Source: PALSA-612 sp963765295
GTDB taxonomy: Bacteria > Actinomycetota > Thermoleophilia > Gaiellales > Gaiellaceae
Assembly: GCA_963765295.1 (NCBI GenBank)
Contig: CAVXVO010000005.1
Span: forward strand, 992,001-1,056,000
Reading direction: 5' to 3'
Length of the DNA stretch: 64,000 nt
The translations under genes and the position numbers were made by a program. Below, piece by piece: positions 51,541 through 60,783 of the stretch; the first letter of the stretch is position 1; each line of letters starts with the position of its first letter. Under the pieces are notes generated by a model, which did not search any database, was not told the origin of the DNA, and saw only the letters and a list, made by a program, of their open reading frames with translations.

Positions 51541-53917
51541 GCCGGCGCACCAATCCCGGGGCCGGGCTTCCAGCACGGGAGCCCGGCCCCGCTTCGGCTC
51601 CGAGACTCGCGTCTTCCGGCGAGAAGCCACCGGCAACCAGTTCCGCTCTGGCGGGCGGCGACGCGTTCGACTCCGCGGCGGCGGCGAGCTCGCCGAGCAG
51701 CTCGCGGAGCAGTTGCGGCGACTCGAGGCTGAACGTCTCACAGGGCGATCCGCCGCGAGGGCGCGCCAGCGGGGGGCCGAGATGCACGTAGACGGCGCCG
51801 GCAGGCAGCGCGGCGTGGACGTCGAGGTCGGTCTGGTCGTCTCCCGCGGCGAACACCAGCCTGGAGCGCGCGTTGACGTCCAGAAGCGCCTGACGGACGT
51901 ACGCCCCCTTGTTGACGCCGCTGGCGCGAACCTCGATGACGCGCCGACCGCGGAGAATCTCGGCCGGAGTGCCTCGCAGCAGTCGCTCGACGGTGAGGAG
52001 GAGCTCGCGGGCCCTCCATGCGCCGTACTCGGGCTCGGCCTGACGGTAGTGCCACGCGACGCTGGCCGTCTTGCGCTCGACGAACGTCCCCGGTACGTCT
52101 GCCGCGACGCGCTTGAGCATGCGCTCGATTCGAGGCAGCCACGACAGGTCGACGTCGAAGAGCGTTCGCCAGACGCCGTCCGGCTCTCGAGCGAAGTATC
52201 CGTGCTCGGCGCACAGATGGATGGGCAGCGTGCCGAACCACGAGTCGAGCGTCCGGCGCTTGCGTCCACTGACCACGTGGACGTCCGTCATCGGCAACGC
52301 CGCCAGCCGTTCGAGCAGCTCGGTGATCTCCGGCGTGGGACCTGCGAGCTCGGGATGATTCGCGAGCTCCCGCAAGGTGCCGTCGTAGTCGAGAATCACC
52401 GTTCGCCCGGCAGCTTCTGCGAAGCGCCCGGAAAGCCGAGCGCGATCGGCCGCTCCCAGCGGCCGCGTCACGTGGCGGGCACGCCGGTTCTGTCGCGCAA
52501 AGCGACGGAGCCGACCCAGGAACCCGGCCGCCCAGCGCGGACTGTCCAGCTGCTCCACACGGCCGGACATCAGGATCAGTCTCCGGCGCCGCTCGTCCTG
52601 ATCGAGCTCGAGCGCCTGGAGGAACTTCCTGACGATGTCGTCGGTGTCCCACGGGTTGACGAGGACGGCGCCCGGGAGGATGTGCGCCGCGCCCGCGAAC
52701 TCGCTCAGGACGAGCGAGCCGCGCCAGCGGCTAGGGAGCTTCACGCGGGCCGCCTGGCAAAGCACGAATTCCTGGGCGACGAGGTTCATCCCGTCTCGCA
52801 GCGGCGTCACTGCCATCACGTCGGCGCGCCGGTAGAGGGCGGCGAGCTCTGCGGGCGAGATGTTCCGGTGGAAGTACTCGACCGGTGTGCGGCCCGGCAA
52901 CCCGAAACGCCCGTTCACGTGAGAGACCAGGAGCTCGATCTCGTCGCGCTGCGCCAGATACTCGGGGCTCTCGAGCCTCGACGGCATGAGCACCTGGACG
53001 AGCGTGGTGTCCGCGGCCCGCTCCGGGTGTCGCTCGAGGAGCTGCTCGAACGCCCTCAGCTTCTGGGGAATGCCCTTCGTGTAGTCGAGCCGTTCCACGC
53101 CGAGGATCAGCCGCCGACCCTCGTATCGCTCTTCGAGGTCGGCCAGAACTCGCGCCGTCTCCGGATCGTCCAGGACCTTCCGGAAGCCCGCGACGTCGAT
53201 CCCGATCGGGTCGACGCCGATGCCCACGAGTCGGCCGTCGAACTCGATCGCGTCGGGCTGGGATTCGATTCCCAGGATCCGTAGGCACGACGACCGGAAG
53301 TGGCGGGCATAGTCGCCCGTGTGGAAGCCGACGTAGTCGGCGCCGAGCAGGCCACGGAGAACCTGCTCCCGGACGGGCAGCAGCCGGTAGATCTCCGAGG
53401 ACGGGAACGGCACGTGAAGGAAGAATCCGATCGAGAGATCCGGACGCAGACGCCGCAGGATCTCGGGCACGAGCATGAGGTGGAAATCGTGCACCCACAC
53501 ACGCGCATCGGGCTTGCACGCGTCGGCGATCGCCTCCGCAAAGCGCTCGTTGACGGCGACGTAGTGCTCCCAGGCGCCGAACTTGAAGTCGAACCGCGCC
53601 GGCAGGTAGTGGAAGAGCGGCCAGATGGCCTCGTTGCAGATCCGCCGGTAGAACTCCTCCTGCTCTTCGGCGCTGAGGAAGACGGGCTTCAGCCCTTCCG
53701 CGGCCAGAACGTCACGTACCGCCTGACGGCTCTCGTCGGGGACGACCGTCCCGGGCCAGCCGACCCAGGCGTCGAGGTTCTCCAGTCCGCGAAGAGCAGC
53801 CGCGAGGCCGCCGGCGCTCTGCTCCAGCTGCACTCCGTCCCGGCCGAGCGAAACGGAGACGGGCAGCCGGTTGGATGCGACGATCAGCCCGTTTTGCTGG
53901 CGGTGATGCTTTGCCAC
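51530..53917 (-). CDS. otsAB: Bifunctional trehalose-6-phosphate synthase/phosphatase
   Basis: 795 aa. Residues 1-470 are OtsA (GT20): SNRLPVSV, SAGGLAAALRG, VWVHDFHLMLVP, FLHVPFPSSEIYR, GVERLDYTKGIP and TPLRDGMNLVAQEF. Residues 510-745 are OtsB (HAD): ILDYDGTLRELA with catalytic Asps, VVSGRKRRTLDSWFG, AEHGYFAR and FAAGDDQTDLD. The fusion makes trehalose from UDP-glucose and glucose-6-phosphate for osmotic or desiccation stress. The last ~45 residues (ASPPARAELVAGGFSPEDAS onward) are low-complexity and run through a terminator hairpin, so the true stop may be earlier. ATG 53917. Confidence 0.95.
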   Translation of the reverse strand: MAKHHRQQNGLIVASNRLPVSVSLGRDGVQLEQSAGGLAAALRGLENLDAWVGWPGTVVPDESRQAVRDVLAAEGLKPVFLSAEEQEEFYRRICNEAIWPLFHYLPARFDFKFGAWEHYVAVNERFAEAIADACKPDARVWVHDFHLMLVPEILRRLRPDLSIGFFLHVPFPSSEIYRLLPVREQVLRGLLGADYVGFHTGDYARHFRSSCLRILGIESQPDAIEFDGRLVGIGVDPIGIDVAGFRKVLDDPETARVLADLEERYEGRRLILGVERLDYTKGIPQKLRAFEQLLERHPERAADTTLVQVLMPSRLESPEYLAQRDEIELLVSHVNGRFGLPGRTPVEYFHRNISPAELAALYRRADVMAVTPLRDGMNLVAQEFVLCQAARVKLPSRWRGSLVLSEFAGAAHILPGAVLVNPWDTDDIVRKFLQALELDQDERRRRLILMSGRVEQLDSPRWAAGFLGRLRRFARQNRRARHVTRPLGAADRARLSGRFAEAAGRTVILDYDGTLRELANHPELAGPTPEITELLERLAALPMTDVHVVSGRKRRTLDSWFGTLPIHLCAEHGYFAREPDGVWRTLFDVDLSWLPRIERMLKRVAADVPGTFVERKTASVAWHYRQAEPEYGAWRARELLLTVERLLRGTPAEILRGRRVIEVRASGVNKGAYVRQALLDVNARSRLVFAAGDDQTDLDVHAALPAGAVYVHLGPPLARPRGGSPCETFSLESPQLLRELLGELAAAAESNASPPARAELVAGGFSPEDASLGAEAGPGSRAGSPAPGLVRRPSR
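51558..51590. terminator. Hairpin terminator near the trehalose gene end
   Basis: Perfect 11-base stem GGGGCCGGGCT (51558-51568) and AGCCCGGCCCC (51580-51590) with an 11-base loop. It serves the plus-strand gene ending at 51540, but lies inside the last 20 codons of the minus-strand trehalose gene. Confidence 0.7.
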
Positions 53918-54123
53918 GCCCGCAGCCTCTCAGATGAGACCGGCACGACGAATCGCGCCAGCGCGCGCTGACCGCAGCCTGACTCGAACTGACGAGCAGC
54001 CATTCCTCTCTTGTTCTCCAATCTGGCCCGTTTCGAAACGTCGGGACGGGCCGCCACAGACGGGGCAGCGTCAGCAGCCAGTGTTTATTAGAAGTTTGGA
54101 AGATTGTGAGATAAAGTGGCGGC
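53918..54123. promoter_or_regulatory. Divergent gap with AT-rich segment before the ArsR-hyf locus
   Basis: 206 bases between otsAB and the arsR-hyfB start. Bases 54084-54116 are strikingly AT-rich for this genome. They contain TTTAT (54084) and ATAAA (54111) as the outer arms of a weak dyad centred near 54100. This is the natural place for an ArsR operator and promoter, but the dyad is poor and no good -10/-35 pair was found. Confidence 0.35.
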
Positions 54124-56406
54124 GTGCCTCACAACGCCCGTCCCGTTCACGAGCTGAAGGCCAACCTTTTCCGCGTTCTCGGCCACCCCGCGCGGGTTCG
54201 GATCCTGGAGTTGCTCCGTGACGGGGAGCGTTCGGTGGGGGCGTTGCAGGCGGAGTTGGAGCTGGACTCGGGTGGGACGTCGCAGCATCTTGCGGCGCTG
54301 CGGAGGATCGGGTTGGTCGAGTCGCGTCGCGAGGGGACGAGCGTCTTCTACCGCGTGGACGACGATCACGTCTTCGACCTGCTCGCGGCCGCGCGCAGCA
54401 TCATCGGGCGCCAGCTCGCAGAGCAGCAGTCGATCCTGTCGACTCGACCTCGACGCGTCGTGATCGGCGGGTTGCTCGTCGCCGGGCTGGGGGCGGTCGC
54501 CCTCGGGGGGCTGCTTGCGATTGGGCGGCGGACGTTCGGGGCTGCGATCGTGCTCCAGGCCTCGGGCGCGGCCGCGATCGCTGTCGCCGGATTCTGGGCT
54601 CTGGGCTCCGGGTCGACACTGGGCAAGAGCTTCACGAGCGCGCTCGTCCCACGCTTCGGTGTGGATGGGCTGAGCGGGCTGTTCTTGGGAATGCTTGGGC
54701 TTGTCGCGGTGCCGGCGCTCGTGTTCTCGTTCCGCTATCTGGAGCGGACCGGCCGGAGCCGCACGATCGGGGCGCTGACCGCAGCGTTCCTGCTCGCGAT
54801 GGCCGGCGTCGTGTGCGCCCGTGATCCACTGACCTTCCTGCTCTTCTGGGAGCTGATGACACTGGTGCCGGCCGTCGTGATCCTCGTCGGGCGGAGCGCC
54901 GATGAGCATTCGCGGCAGACGGTGTTCACGTACGTGGCGATCACCCACCTCGGCGGGGCGGGAACATGGGTCGCCGTGCTGCTGCTTGCGCACGCCGGTG
55001 CAGTGGGCGGGTCGCAGGCGCTGAGCTCGGGGTCGGGGCTGCAGATCGCGATCGCGGTCACCGCGCTGATCGGGATGGGCACCAAAGCCGGAGTCATGCC
55101 GCTGCACGTGTGGCTGCCGCGCGCGCATCCGATCGCTCCCGCCCCGGTGTCCGCGCTGATGAGCGGCGTGATGATCAAGGTCGCGATCTACGCCCTGGTG
55201 CGGGTGCTCGTCGACTGGGTCGGGGTGCTCCCGGTCTGGTTCGGAGTTCTCGTGCTGGCTTTGGGCGCGCTCTCGGCCGTGGGAGGAGTGACATACGCGC
55301 TGTTCGAGCACGACCTCAAGCGACTGCTGGCGCTGCACTCGATCGAGAACATCGGGATCATCGTGCTCGGGATCGGCGCCTGCCTCATCCTGCGTTCCCG
55401 CGGGGCCGACCAGTGGGCGGCGTTCGCGCTCGGGGCGGCTCTCCTGCACACGGTCAACCACGCCGTCTTCAAGGCGCTGCTCTTCCTCGGCGCCGGCGCC
55501 TTCGAACGCGCGGTCGGGGCACTGGAGATCGACCGGCTCGGCGGCCTTTTGCGGCGGATGCCGTGGACAGGAGCCGGTTTTCTCCTCGGAGCGATGGCGA
55601 TCGCCGGCGTGCCCCCGCTGAACGGGTTCGCCTCCGAGTGGCTGACGCTGCAGGCGCTGTTGCACGTCTCCGCCTACAGCGACGTCGCGGCCGGCATGGC
55701 CGGCGCGATCGCGCTGGCCGCGCTGGCGATGACCGCGGCGCTCGCCGTCTTCTGCTTCGTCAAGGTGGCCGGACTCGTCCTGCTCGGACGTCCGCGGCGA
55801 GAGGACGTCGCCCGGGCGGTAGAGGCCCCGTGGCCGATGTGGGGAGCGGTCGTCTTCCTCGCCGGCGGCTGCATCGTGCTCGGGGTCGCGCCCGGCCTGT
55901 TGTTCGGCTCGCTCGTCGGCCTGGCCCCGTGGCCGGCCTCAGCGCCGACGCAGCTCGGCCTGCACCTGCCCGGCACCGGATCGCTTCCGACTCCGGGAAT
56001 TGCGCTCGTGCTCGCCGCTCTGACGGCCGGGTTCGTCCTTCTGCGCAGTGGAAGGAGCGCCTCACCGGCGCCGAGCTGGGCGTGCGGCCAGCTGGCCGAG
56101 CCGAAGCTGGGTTGGACGAGCGCCGGATTCACGAAGCCGCTGCGGCTCGTACTGGAGGCGGTGCTGCGCCCGCAACGCGAGATCGCCGTGCACAGTGAGG
56201 GCGGCGTCGTCCAGGACGTCACCTACAGCGGCCACGTCCCGCACCTGATCGACGAGCGTGTGTACCGGCCGGTCGTCCGCCTCTCGCTCGCGCTGGCCGG
56301 GCACGCGAGGCGGCTGCAGAGCGGCAGCCTCGGGATGTATGTCGCGTACCTGATCGGCCTCGTGGTCGTCCTGCTCTCCGTGGCGCGCCTGGGGCTGTTC
56401 GGTTGA
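54124..56406 (+). CDS. hyfB: ArsR-type winged helix in frame with HyfB-like antiporter subunit
   Basis: 760 aa. Residues 1-105 are an ArsR/SmtB winged helix (KANLFRVLGHPARVRILELL, GGTSQHLAALRRIGLVESRR) without metal-site cysteines, similar to mycobacterial Rv0081. Residues 112-760 form a proton-translocating NuoL/M-type subunit: TM glutamate in LLFWELMTL, lysines in MGTKAGVMPLHVWLP and NHAVFKALLFLGAG. GTG 54460 overlaps a TGA in the next frame (GTGA, 54460-54463). That is exactly where a separate hyfB would start if a base were missing from arsR, giving a 112-aa ArsR. Both readings, fusion and indel artefact, stay open. Confidence 0.85.
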   Translation: MPHNARPVHELKANLFRVLGHPARVRILELLRDGERSVGALQAELELDSGGTSQHLAALRRIGLVESRREGTSVFYRVDDDHVFDLLAAARSIIGRQLAEQQSILSTRPRRVVIGGLLVAGLGAVALGGLLAIGRRTFGAAIVLQASGAAAIAVAGFWALGSGSTLGKSFTSALVPRFGVDGLSGLFLGMLGLVAVPALVFSFRYLERTGRSRTIGALTAAFLLAMAGVVCARDPLTFLLFWELMTLVPAVVILVGRSADEHSRQTVFTYVAITHLGGAGTWVAVLLLAHAGAVGGSQALSSGSGLQIAIAVTALIGMGTKAGVMPLHVWLPRAHPIAPAPVSALMSGVMIKVAIYALVRVLVDWVGVLPVWFGVLVLALGALSAVGGVTYALFEHDLKRLLALHSIENIGIIVLGIGACLILRSRGADQWAAFALGAALLHTVNHAVFKALLFLGAGAFERAVGALEIDRLGGLLRRMPWTGAGFLLGAMAIAGVPPLNGFASEWLTLQALLHVSAYSDVAAGMAGAIALAALAMTAALAVFCFVKVAGLVLLGRPRREDVARAVEAPWPMWGAVVFLAGGCIVLGVAPGLLFGSLVGLAPWPASAPTQLGLHLPGTGSLPTPGIALVLAALTAGFVLLRSGRSASPAPSWACGQLAEPKLGWTSAGFTKPLRLVLEAVLRPQREIAVHSEGGVVQDVTYSGHVPHLIDERVYRPVVRLSLALAGHARRLQSGSLGMYVAYLIGLVVVLLSVARLGLFG

Positions 56407-57330
56407 GCGCCGAGACGGCGGCTGCGGGCGCGGCGCAGATCGTGGGCGGCATCCTGCTCGCGCCTCTGCTCCCTGGGCTCGTGCAGCACTGGAAGGCGCA
56501 GCTCCAGGGCCGCCGGGGCCCGAGCCCGCTGCAGCCCTACCGCGAGTTGGCGCGACTGTGGGGCAAGAGCACGGTTACGGTCGAGGGCACGAGCGTCGTC
56601 TACCGGCTGGCACCGGCGGCCGTCGCCGCCAGCCTCGTCGCCGCCGTCCTCCTCGTACCGGCGGCCGATCGGGCGCCGAACTGGGGAGTCGGCCACGACG
56701 CTCTCGCCCTCGCAGGGTTCCTCGCGCTGGCGCGCTTCGCGCTGGCAGCCTCGTCGTGGGACGTCGCCAACGGCTTCTCGCTGATGGGAGCGAGCCGCGA
56801 CCTCACGATCTCGGTGTTCGTCGAGGCGACGCTGATCCTGTCGCTTGCCGTCGCGGCACTCGTCACCGCGACGACCGACCTGAGAGGCATCGTCGCCGGG
56901 ACCGCCGGGACGGCCGTGTGGTCGAGCCCGGCGCTCGCGCTCGGCGCGGTCGCCTTCGCCCTCGTGGTCGTCGCCGAGACAGGACGCCAGCCGGTCGACA
57001 ACCCGGACACCCATCTCGAGCTGACGATGATCCACGAGGGGCCGCTGCTCGAGTACGCCGGCCGCGACCAGGCCTACCTGCAGTGGGCGGCCGCGGCGCG
57101 CCACTGGCTCGTGCTCGTGCTCGCCGTCGAGGTGTTCCTCCCTCACCCGCAGAGCGTGTGGCTGCAGCTGGCGATCCTGCCCGCTGGCGCTCGTCGTGCT
57201 GTGCGCCGCGTTGGCGCTCACCGAGACGCTCGTCGCCAAGATGCGCGTTCTGCTCGTCCCCCGACTGCTCGCCGCCGGTGCGGTGGTCGCGCTGCTCGGG
57301 ATCGCCTCGCACCTGGCGGGGATCGCGTGA
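56403..57330 (+). CDS. hyfC: HyfC/HycD-like membrane subunit (NuoH type), frameshifted
   Basis: About 308 aa. Membrane anchor that couples the hydrogenase module to the pumps: PLLPGLVQHWKAQLQGRRGPSPLQPYREL, SSWDVANGFSLMGASRD, VAETGRQPVDNPDTHLELTMIHE (the conserved acidic loop) and a C-terminal helix LALVVLCAALALTETLVAKM. One extra C near 57180 (LAILP/LALVV) breaks the frame. TTG 56403 overlaps the hyfB stop as TTGA. The next gene overlaps as GTGA. Confidence 0.88.
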
Positions 57331-57933
57331 GCGGCGGGCTCGCCTGGGTGCTCGTCGCTCTCGGTCTGGTCGTCGTCGGCGTGCGGCGGCGCTCTGTCGC
57401 GGTCGCGCTGCTCACCGTCCAGGCGCTCGTCCTGGCGGGCGTCGCGGTCGACGAGGCCGCCAGCGGCAGCGACCTCGTGGCAGCGATCGCGCTGGCTGTG
57501 CGCGGGGTCGGGACTCGCGGCGCTGTTCCTCCTCCTCGTGAAGCGGACCCGCGAGCCGAGACCTGTCCGTGCCCGCGTGGCGCCGATGGCGCGGGCCGGC
57601 GTCGCTGTCGCGTTCGCGCTCGCGCTGACCTGGCTCGTGCCGTCGATGGGGCTCGACTCGCGGACGACCGAGCGGGCGGCGCTCGCGCTCGTCGCGTTCG
57701 GCGTGGCCACCGCGGCGACGCGCCGGGCCACGCTCTTCCAGGTCATGGCCGTCGTGCTCGTCGAGAACGGTCTCGCCCTCGCGGCACTCGGTCTACCGGG
57801 AGGCTTCGCGGTGATCGAGCTCGGCGTCGCGCTCGACCTGATGCTCGTCGTGCTCGTCGCAGCCGTCTTCCACGAGCGAATCTTCGCCGAGTTCGGGGCC
57901 GGCGACAGCGCCGCACTCAGGAGCGCTCCGTGA
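57327..57933 (+). CDS. hyfE: HyfE-like membrane subunit (NuoK type), frameshifted
   Basis: About 201 aa with five to six hydrophobic segments. N-terminal: GGLAWVLVALGLVVVGVRRR, VALLTVQALVLAGVAV. C-terminal part after a frame change near 57510: VVLVENGLALAALGLPGG with the conserved membrane glutamate, then LGVALDLMLVVLVAAVFHERIF. Typical of HyfE/HycP. Overlaps both neighbours by GTGA. Corresponds in order to mycobacterial Rv0085. Confidence 0.82.
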
Positions 57934-59397
57934 CTAGTCGCGAAGCGCTTGCCTGGGCCGTCATCGCCGCCCCGGTGCTGATCGCGGCGCTCGTCGCCGT
58001 CGCACCTCGCCGCCTCGCAACACGCGTCGCTGTTACGGGTGCGTACCCGGCCGCCGCCCTCGCGGTCGCCCTGGCGGGCGTCGCGCTCGGCGACCCCGGC
58101 ACGACCTCGGTCGACAACCGGATCGCCGTGGACGCAGCCGCCGGGCTACTCGTCGGCGTCACCGGCCTCGTCGGGCTCGCCAGCGTGCTCGTCTCGCCCG
58201 CGTATCTGGCCACGGTTCGCAGCTCGCTCGTCCCGGAGCGGCTCCGCGACCGGACGTACTTCGTCGACGCTCTACGCCTTCTGGGCGGTTCTGCTCGCGG
58301 TGCCGCTTGGCCGGGAACCTCGGCGCCGCCTGGCTGCTCGTCGAGGGGACGACCGCCGCCTCGGCCCTCCTGGTCGGGTTCAGCGGCAAGGCCAGGGCGC
58401 TCGGAGGCCGGCTGGAAGTACCTGATCCTCACATCGCTCGGCCTCGGCGTCGCGCTGCTCGGCATCGTCATCCTGGCCGCAGGCGTCCCCGGCGGCGGCC
58501 TCGACGCCCTCTCCTGGCAGGCACTCTCGACCTCGTCGGCCACGCGTGACACCACGCTCGTCGCGTACCTGCTGCTGCTCGCCGGCCTCGCCGCCAAGGT
58601 CGGTTGGGCGCCCGTCCACAACTGGCTCCCCGACGCCCACTCGGAGGCGCCGCCGCCGGTCTCCGCGCTGCTCTCCGCCGCGCTGCTGCCGGCGGTGCTG
58701 CTTGTCGCCTGGCGATCCGAGCACGCGCTGGCGCCGGTCATCGGCGCCGCTACCGCACAGGATGTGCTGATCGCCTTCGGACTCGTCTCGCTGGCGGTCG
58801 CCGTCCCCTTCCTCTGGCGGCCCATGGCCTGGAAACGGCTACTGGCCTACTCGAGCCTCGAGCACATGGGCGTGATCGCACTCGGGATCGGCTTCGCCAC
58901 CCCGCTCGCGCTGGCCGGCGTCGCGATCCACATCGCCGGCCATGCGATCGCGAAGGCACTCGGCTTCTACGCCGCCACACCGCTGCTCGGGCACGAACCG
59001 CGCGCAGCCGGCCACGCCGTCAGCGGCATCGCTCGCACCCAGCGCCCGCTCGGCACGACGCTCGGCATCGCGCTGGGCACACTCGCCGGGCTCCCGCCCT
59101 CCCCGCTCTTCGTCAGCGAAGTGCTGATCGTCGCCGGAGGCTTCCAGGCCGGCCGGCCCTGGGCGGCCGGCGCATCGACGCTCCTGCTCGCGCTCGGGTT
59201 CCTCGGCCTCGCCCACGCCCTGGTGGACACGACCATCGGCAAACGGCACCGCCGCAACGCCGCCCAGGCGCCCGGCCTGCGGAGCGTCACCGCCCTCACC
59301 TGGCGTCTCCGTCGCGCTCCTTGCCGCGCTCGCCCTCGCCGGGCTCTGGCTTCCGGACACGGCGCTCGTCGATGCGCTTCTGAAGGGGATCTCCTGA
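57930..59397 (+). CDS. hyfF: HyfF-like antiporter subunit (NuoN/L type), multiply frameshifted
   Basis: About 488 residues after repair. Second proton-pump-like subunit: AFWAVLLAVPLAGNLGAAWLLVEGTTAAS with the TM5 Glu, AGLAAKVGWAPVHNWLPDAH with the TM7 Lys, and KRLLAYSSLEHMGVIALGIG. The C-terminal helix VALLAALALAGLWLP precedes the TGA at 59395. Frame changes lie near 58262, 58300, 58400 and 59302. Conserved blocks are all retained. GTG 57930 overlaps hyfE as GTGA. The stop overlaps hyfG as CTGA. Confidence 0.85.
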
Positions 59398-60783
59398 GCC
59401 CCGAGTCCTACCGCCACCGCATCGCCGGCGCGCTCGCTGACGGCCGGCGCTTCGCCGGCCTGTACGCGACCGACGGCGGGGCGCTGGTGCGAGCGATGCT
59501 CACCGCAGCGGACGGCTCGACCCAACTCGAGACCGTCACCCCGGTGGAGGGCACAGTGCCCTCGATCGTCGACCTCGTTGCCGGCTGCAGCCTGGGACGA
59601 GCGGGAGGCACACGATCTGTACGGCGTCGACTTCGCCGGCCACGAGCCGCTCCGCCCACTCGTCGACCACGACCTCCGACTCGACCGCTGGACCGTTCCC
59701 GTGCACGGCGGCGACGCCTACCAGGTCGCGGTGGGGCCGGTCCACGCGGGAGTGATCGAGTCCGGGCATTTCCGCTTCCACGTCGTAGGCGATCACATCC
59801 TGTACCTCGACGCCCGCCTCTTCTACAAGCACCGCGGCCTAGAGCAGGCCGCCGCGGGCGCGACACTCGACCGCGGCATCGCGTTCCCGGCGCGGGCATG
59901 CGCGGCCTGCGCCGTCTCCAACGGTGTCGCCTACGCCCACGCCTGCGAGGAGGCGCTCGGCCTCGAGCCGACCCACGAGGTCGCCCGTGCCCGCACGATC
60001 CTGCTCGAGCTGGAGCGGATGTGGAGCCACCTCAACGACATCGCCGCCGTCTGCGCCGGCGTCGGTCTCGCCGCCGGCAACACCAGCTTCGCCGCCCTCA
60101 CCGAGCGCGCACGCAGGCTGAACGCCGCCGTCTCCGGGCACCGCTTTCTCTTCGGAGCAGTTCGTGTCGGAGGCAGCGACCTCGATCTCCACGCCGACGC
60201 AGTCCTGGGCGCGTCGGAGGAGATCGCAGCACTGGAGGCGGAGTCGGCGCGAGCCTGGCGTGAGCTCCTGTTCAACGCATCCTTCCAGGACAGGCTCCCG
60301 GATATCGGCGTCGTCACCACAGCCGACGCCGAGCGGCTCGGTGCTTCCGGACCCGCGGCGCGCGCCTCGGGGTTGGGCGACGACGTGCGTGCGGCAAGCG
60401 CCCGGCTCTCCTACAACGGCTTCGAACCGGTCATCCCGAGACGTGCCGCCGGCGACGTCCAGGCCCGCGTCGAACAGCGCGCCCTCGAGCTGCTGCAGAC
60501 GTTCGCCATCCTCCGCGATCTGCTCGAAGGCCCGGTACGACCGGCGGTCGCCCGCCCGACAGGGCCGGAGCGGCCGATCGGCGTCGGCCGTGTCGAGAGC
60601 CCACGCGGCGCGACCACCTGCGTCGTCGAGCGCAACGGCGACCGCGTCGAGCGCCTCCACCTGCGCACCGGCTCGTACGCCAATTGGCCGGTCGTCGCCC
60701 ACGCCGCCGCCGGGAACATGCTCCCCGACTTCCCGCTGATCAACAAGAGCTTCGAGCTCTGCTACGCCTGCGCCGACCGCTGA
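59394..60783 (+). CDS. hyfG: [NiFe]-hydrogenase group 4-like large subunit (HyfG/HycE type), frameshifted
   Basis: About 463 codons. A short NuoC-like N-terminus (WDEREAHDLYGVDFAGHEPLR) is fused to a NuoD/large-subunit domain (FYKHRGLEQAA, ELERMWSHLNDIA). The Ni ligands are kept as two CxxC pairs: RACAACAVSN (Cys codons 59899, 59908) and SFELCYACADR (60760, 60769). The usual surroundings are changed (CGxCxxxH is CAACAVSN; DPCxxC is ELCYAC). The protein stops directly after the Arg where maturation protease would cut. The start appears to be CTG 59394 (CTGA overlap). One frame change near 59575. Confidence 0.85.

Noticed and set aside
57180..59580. Programmed frameshifting in the hyf operon
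   Set aside because: Breaks occur at many unrelated sites without slippery sequences or shared structure; sequence errors explain them better.
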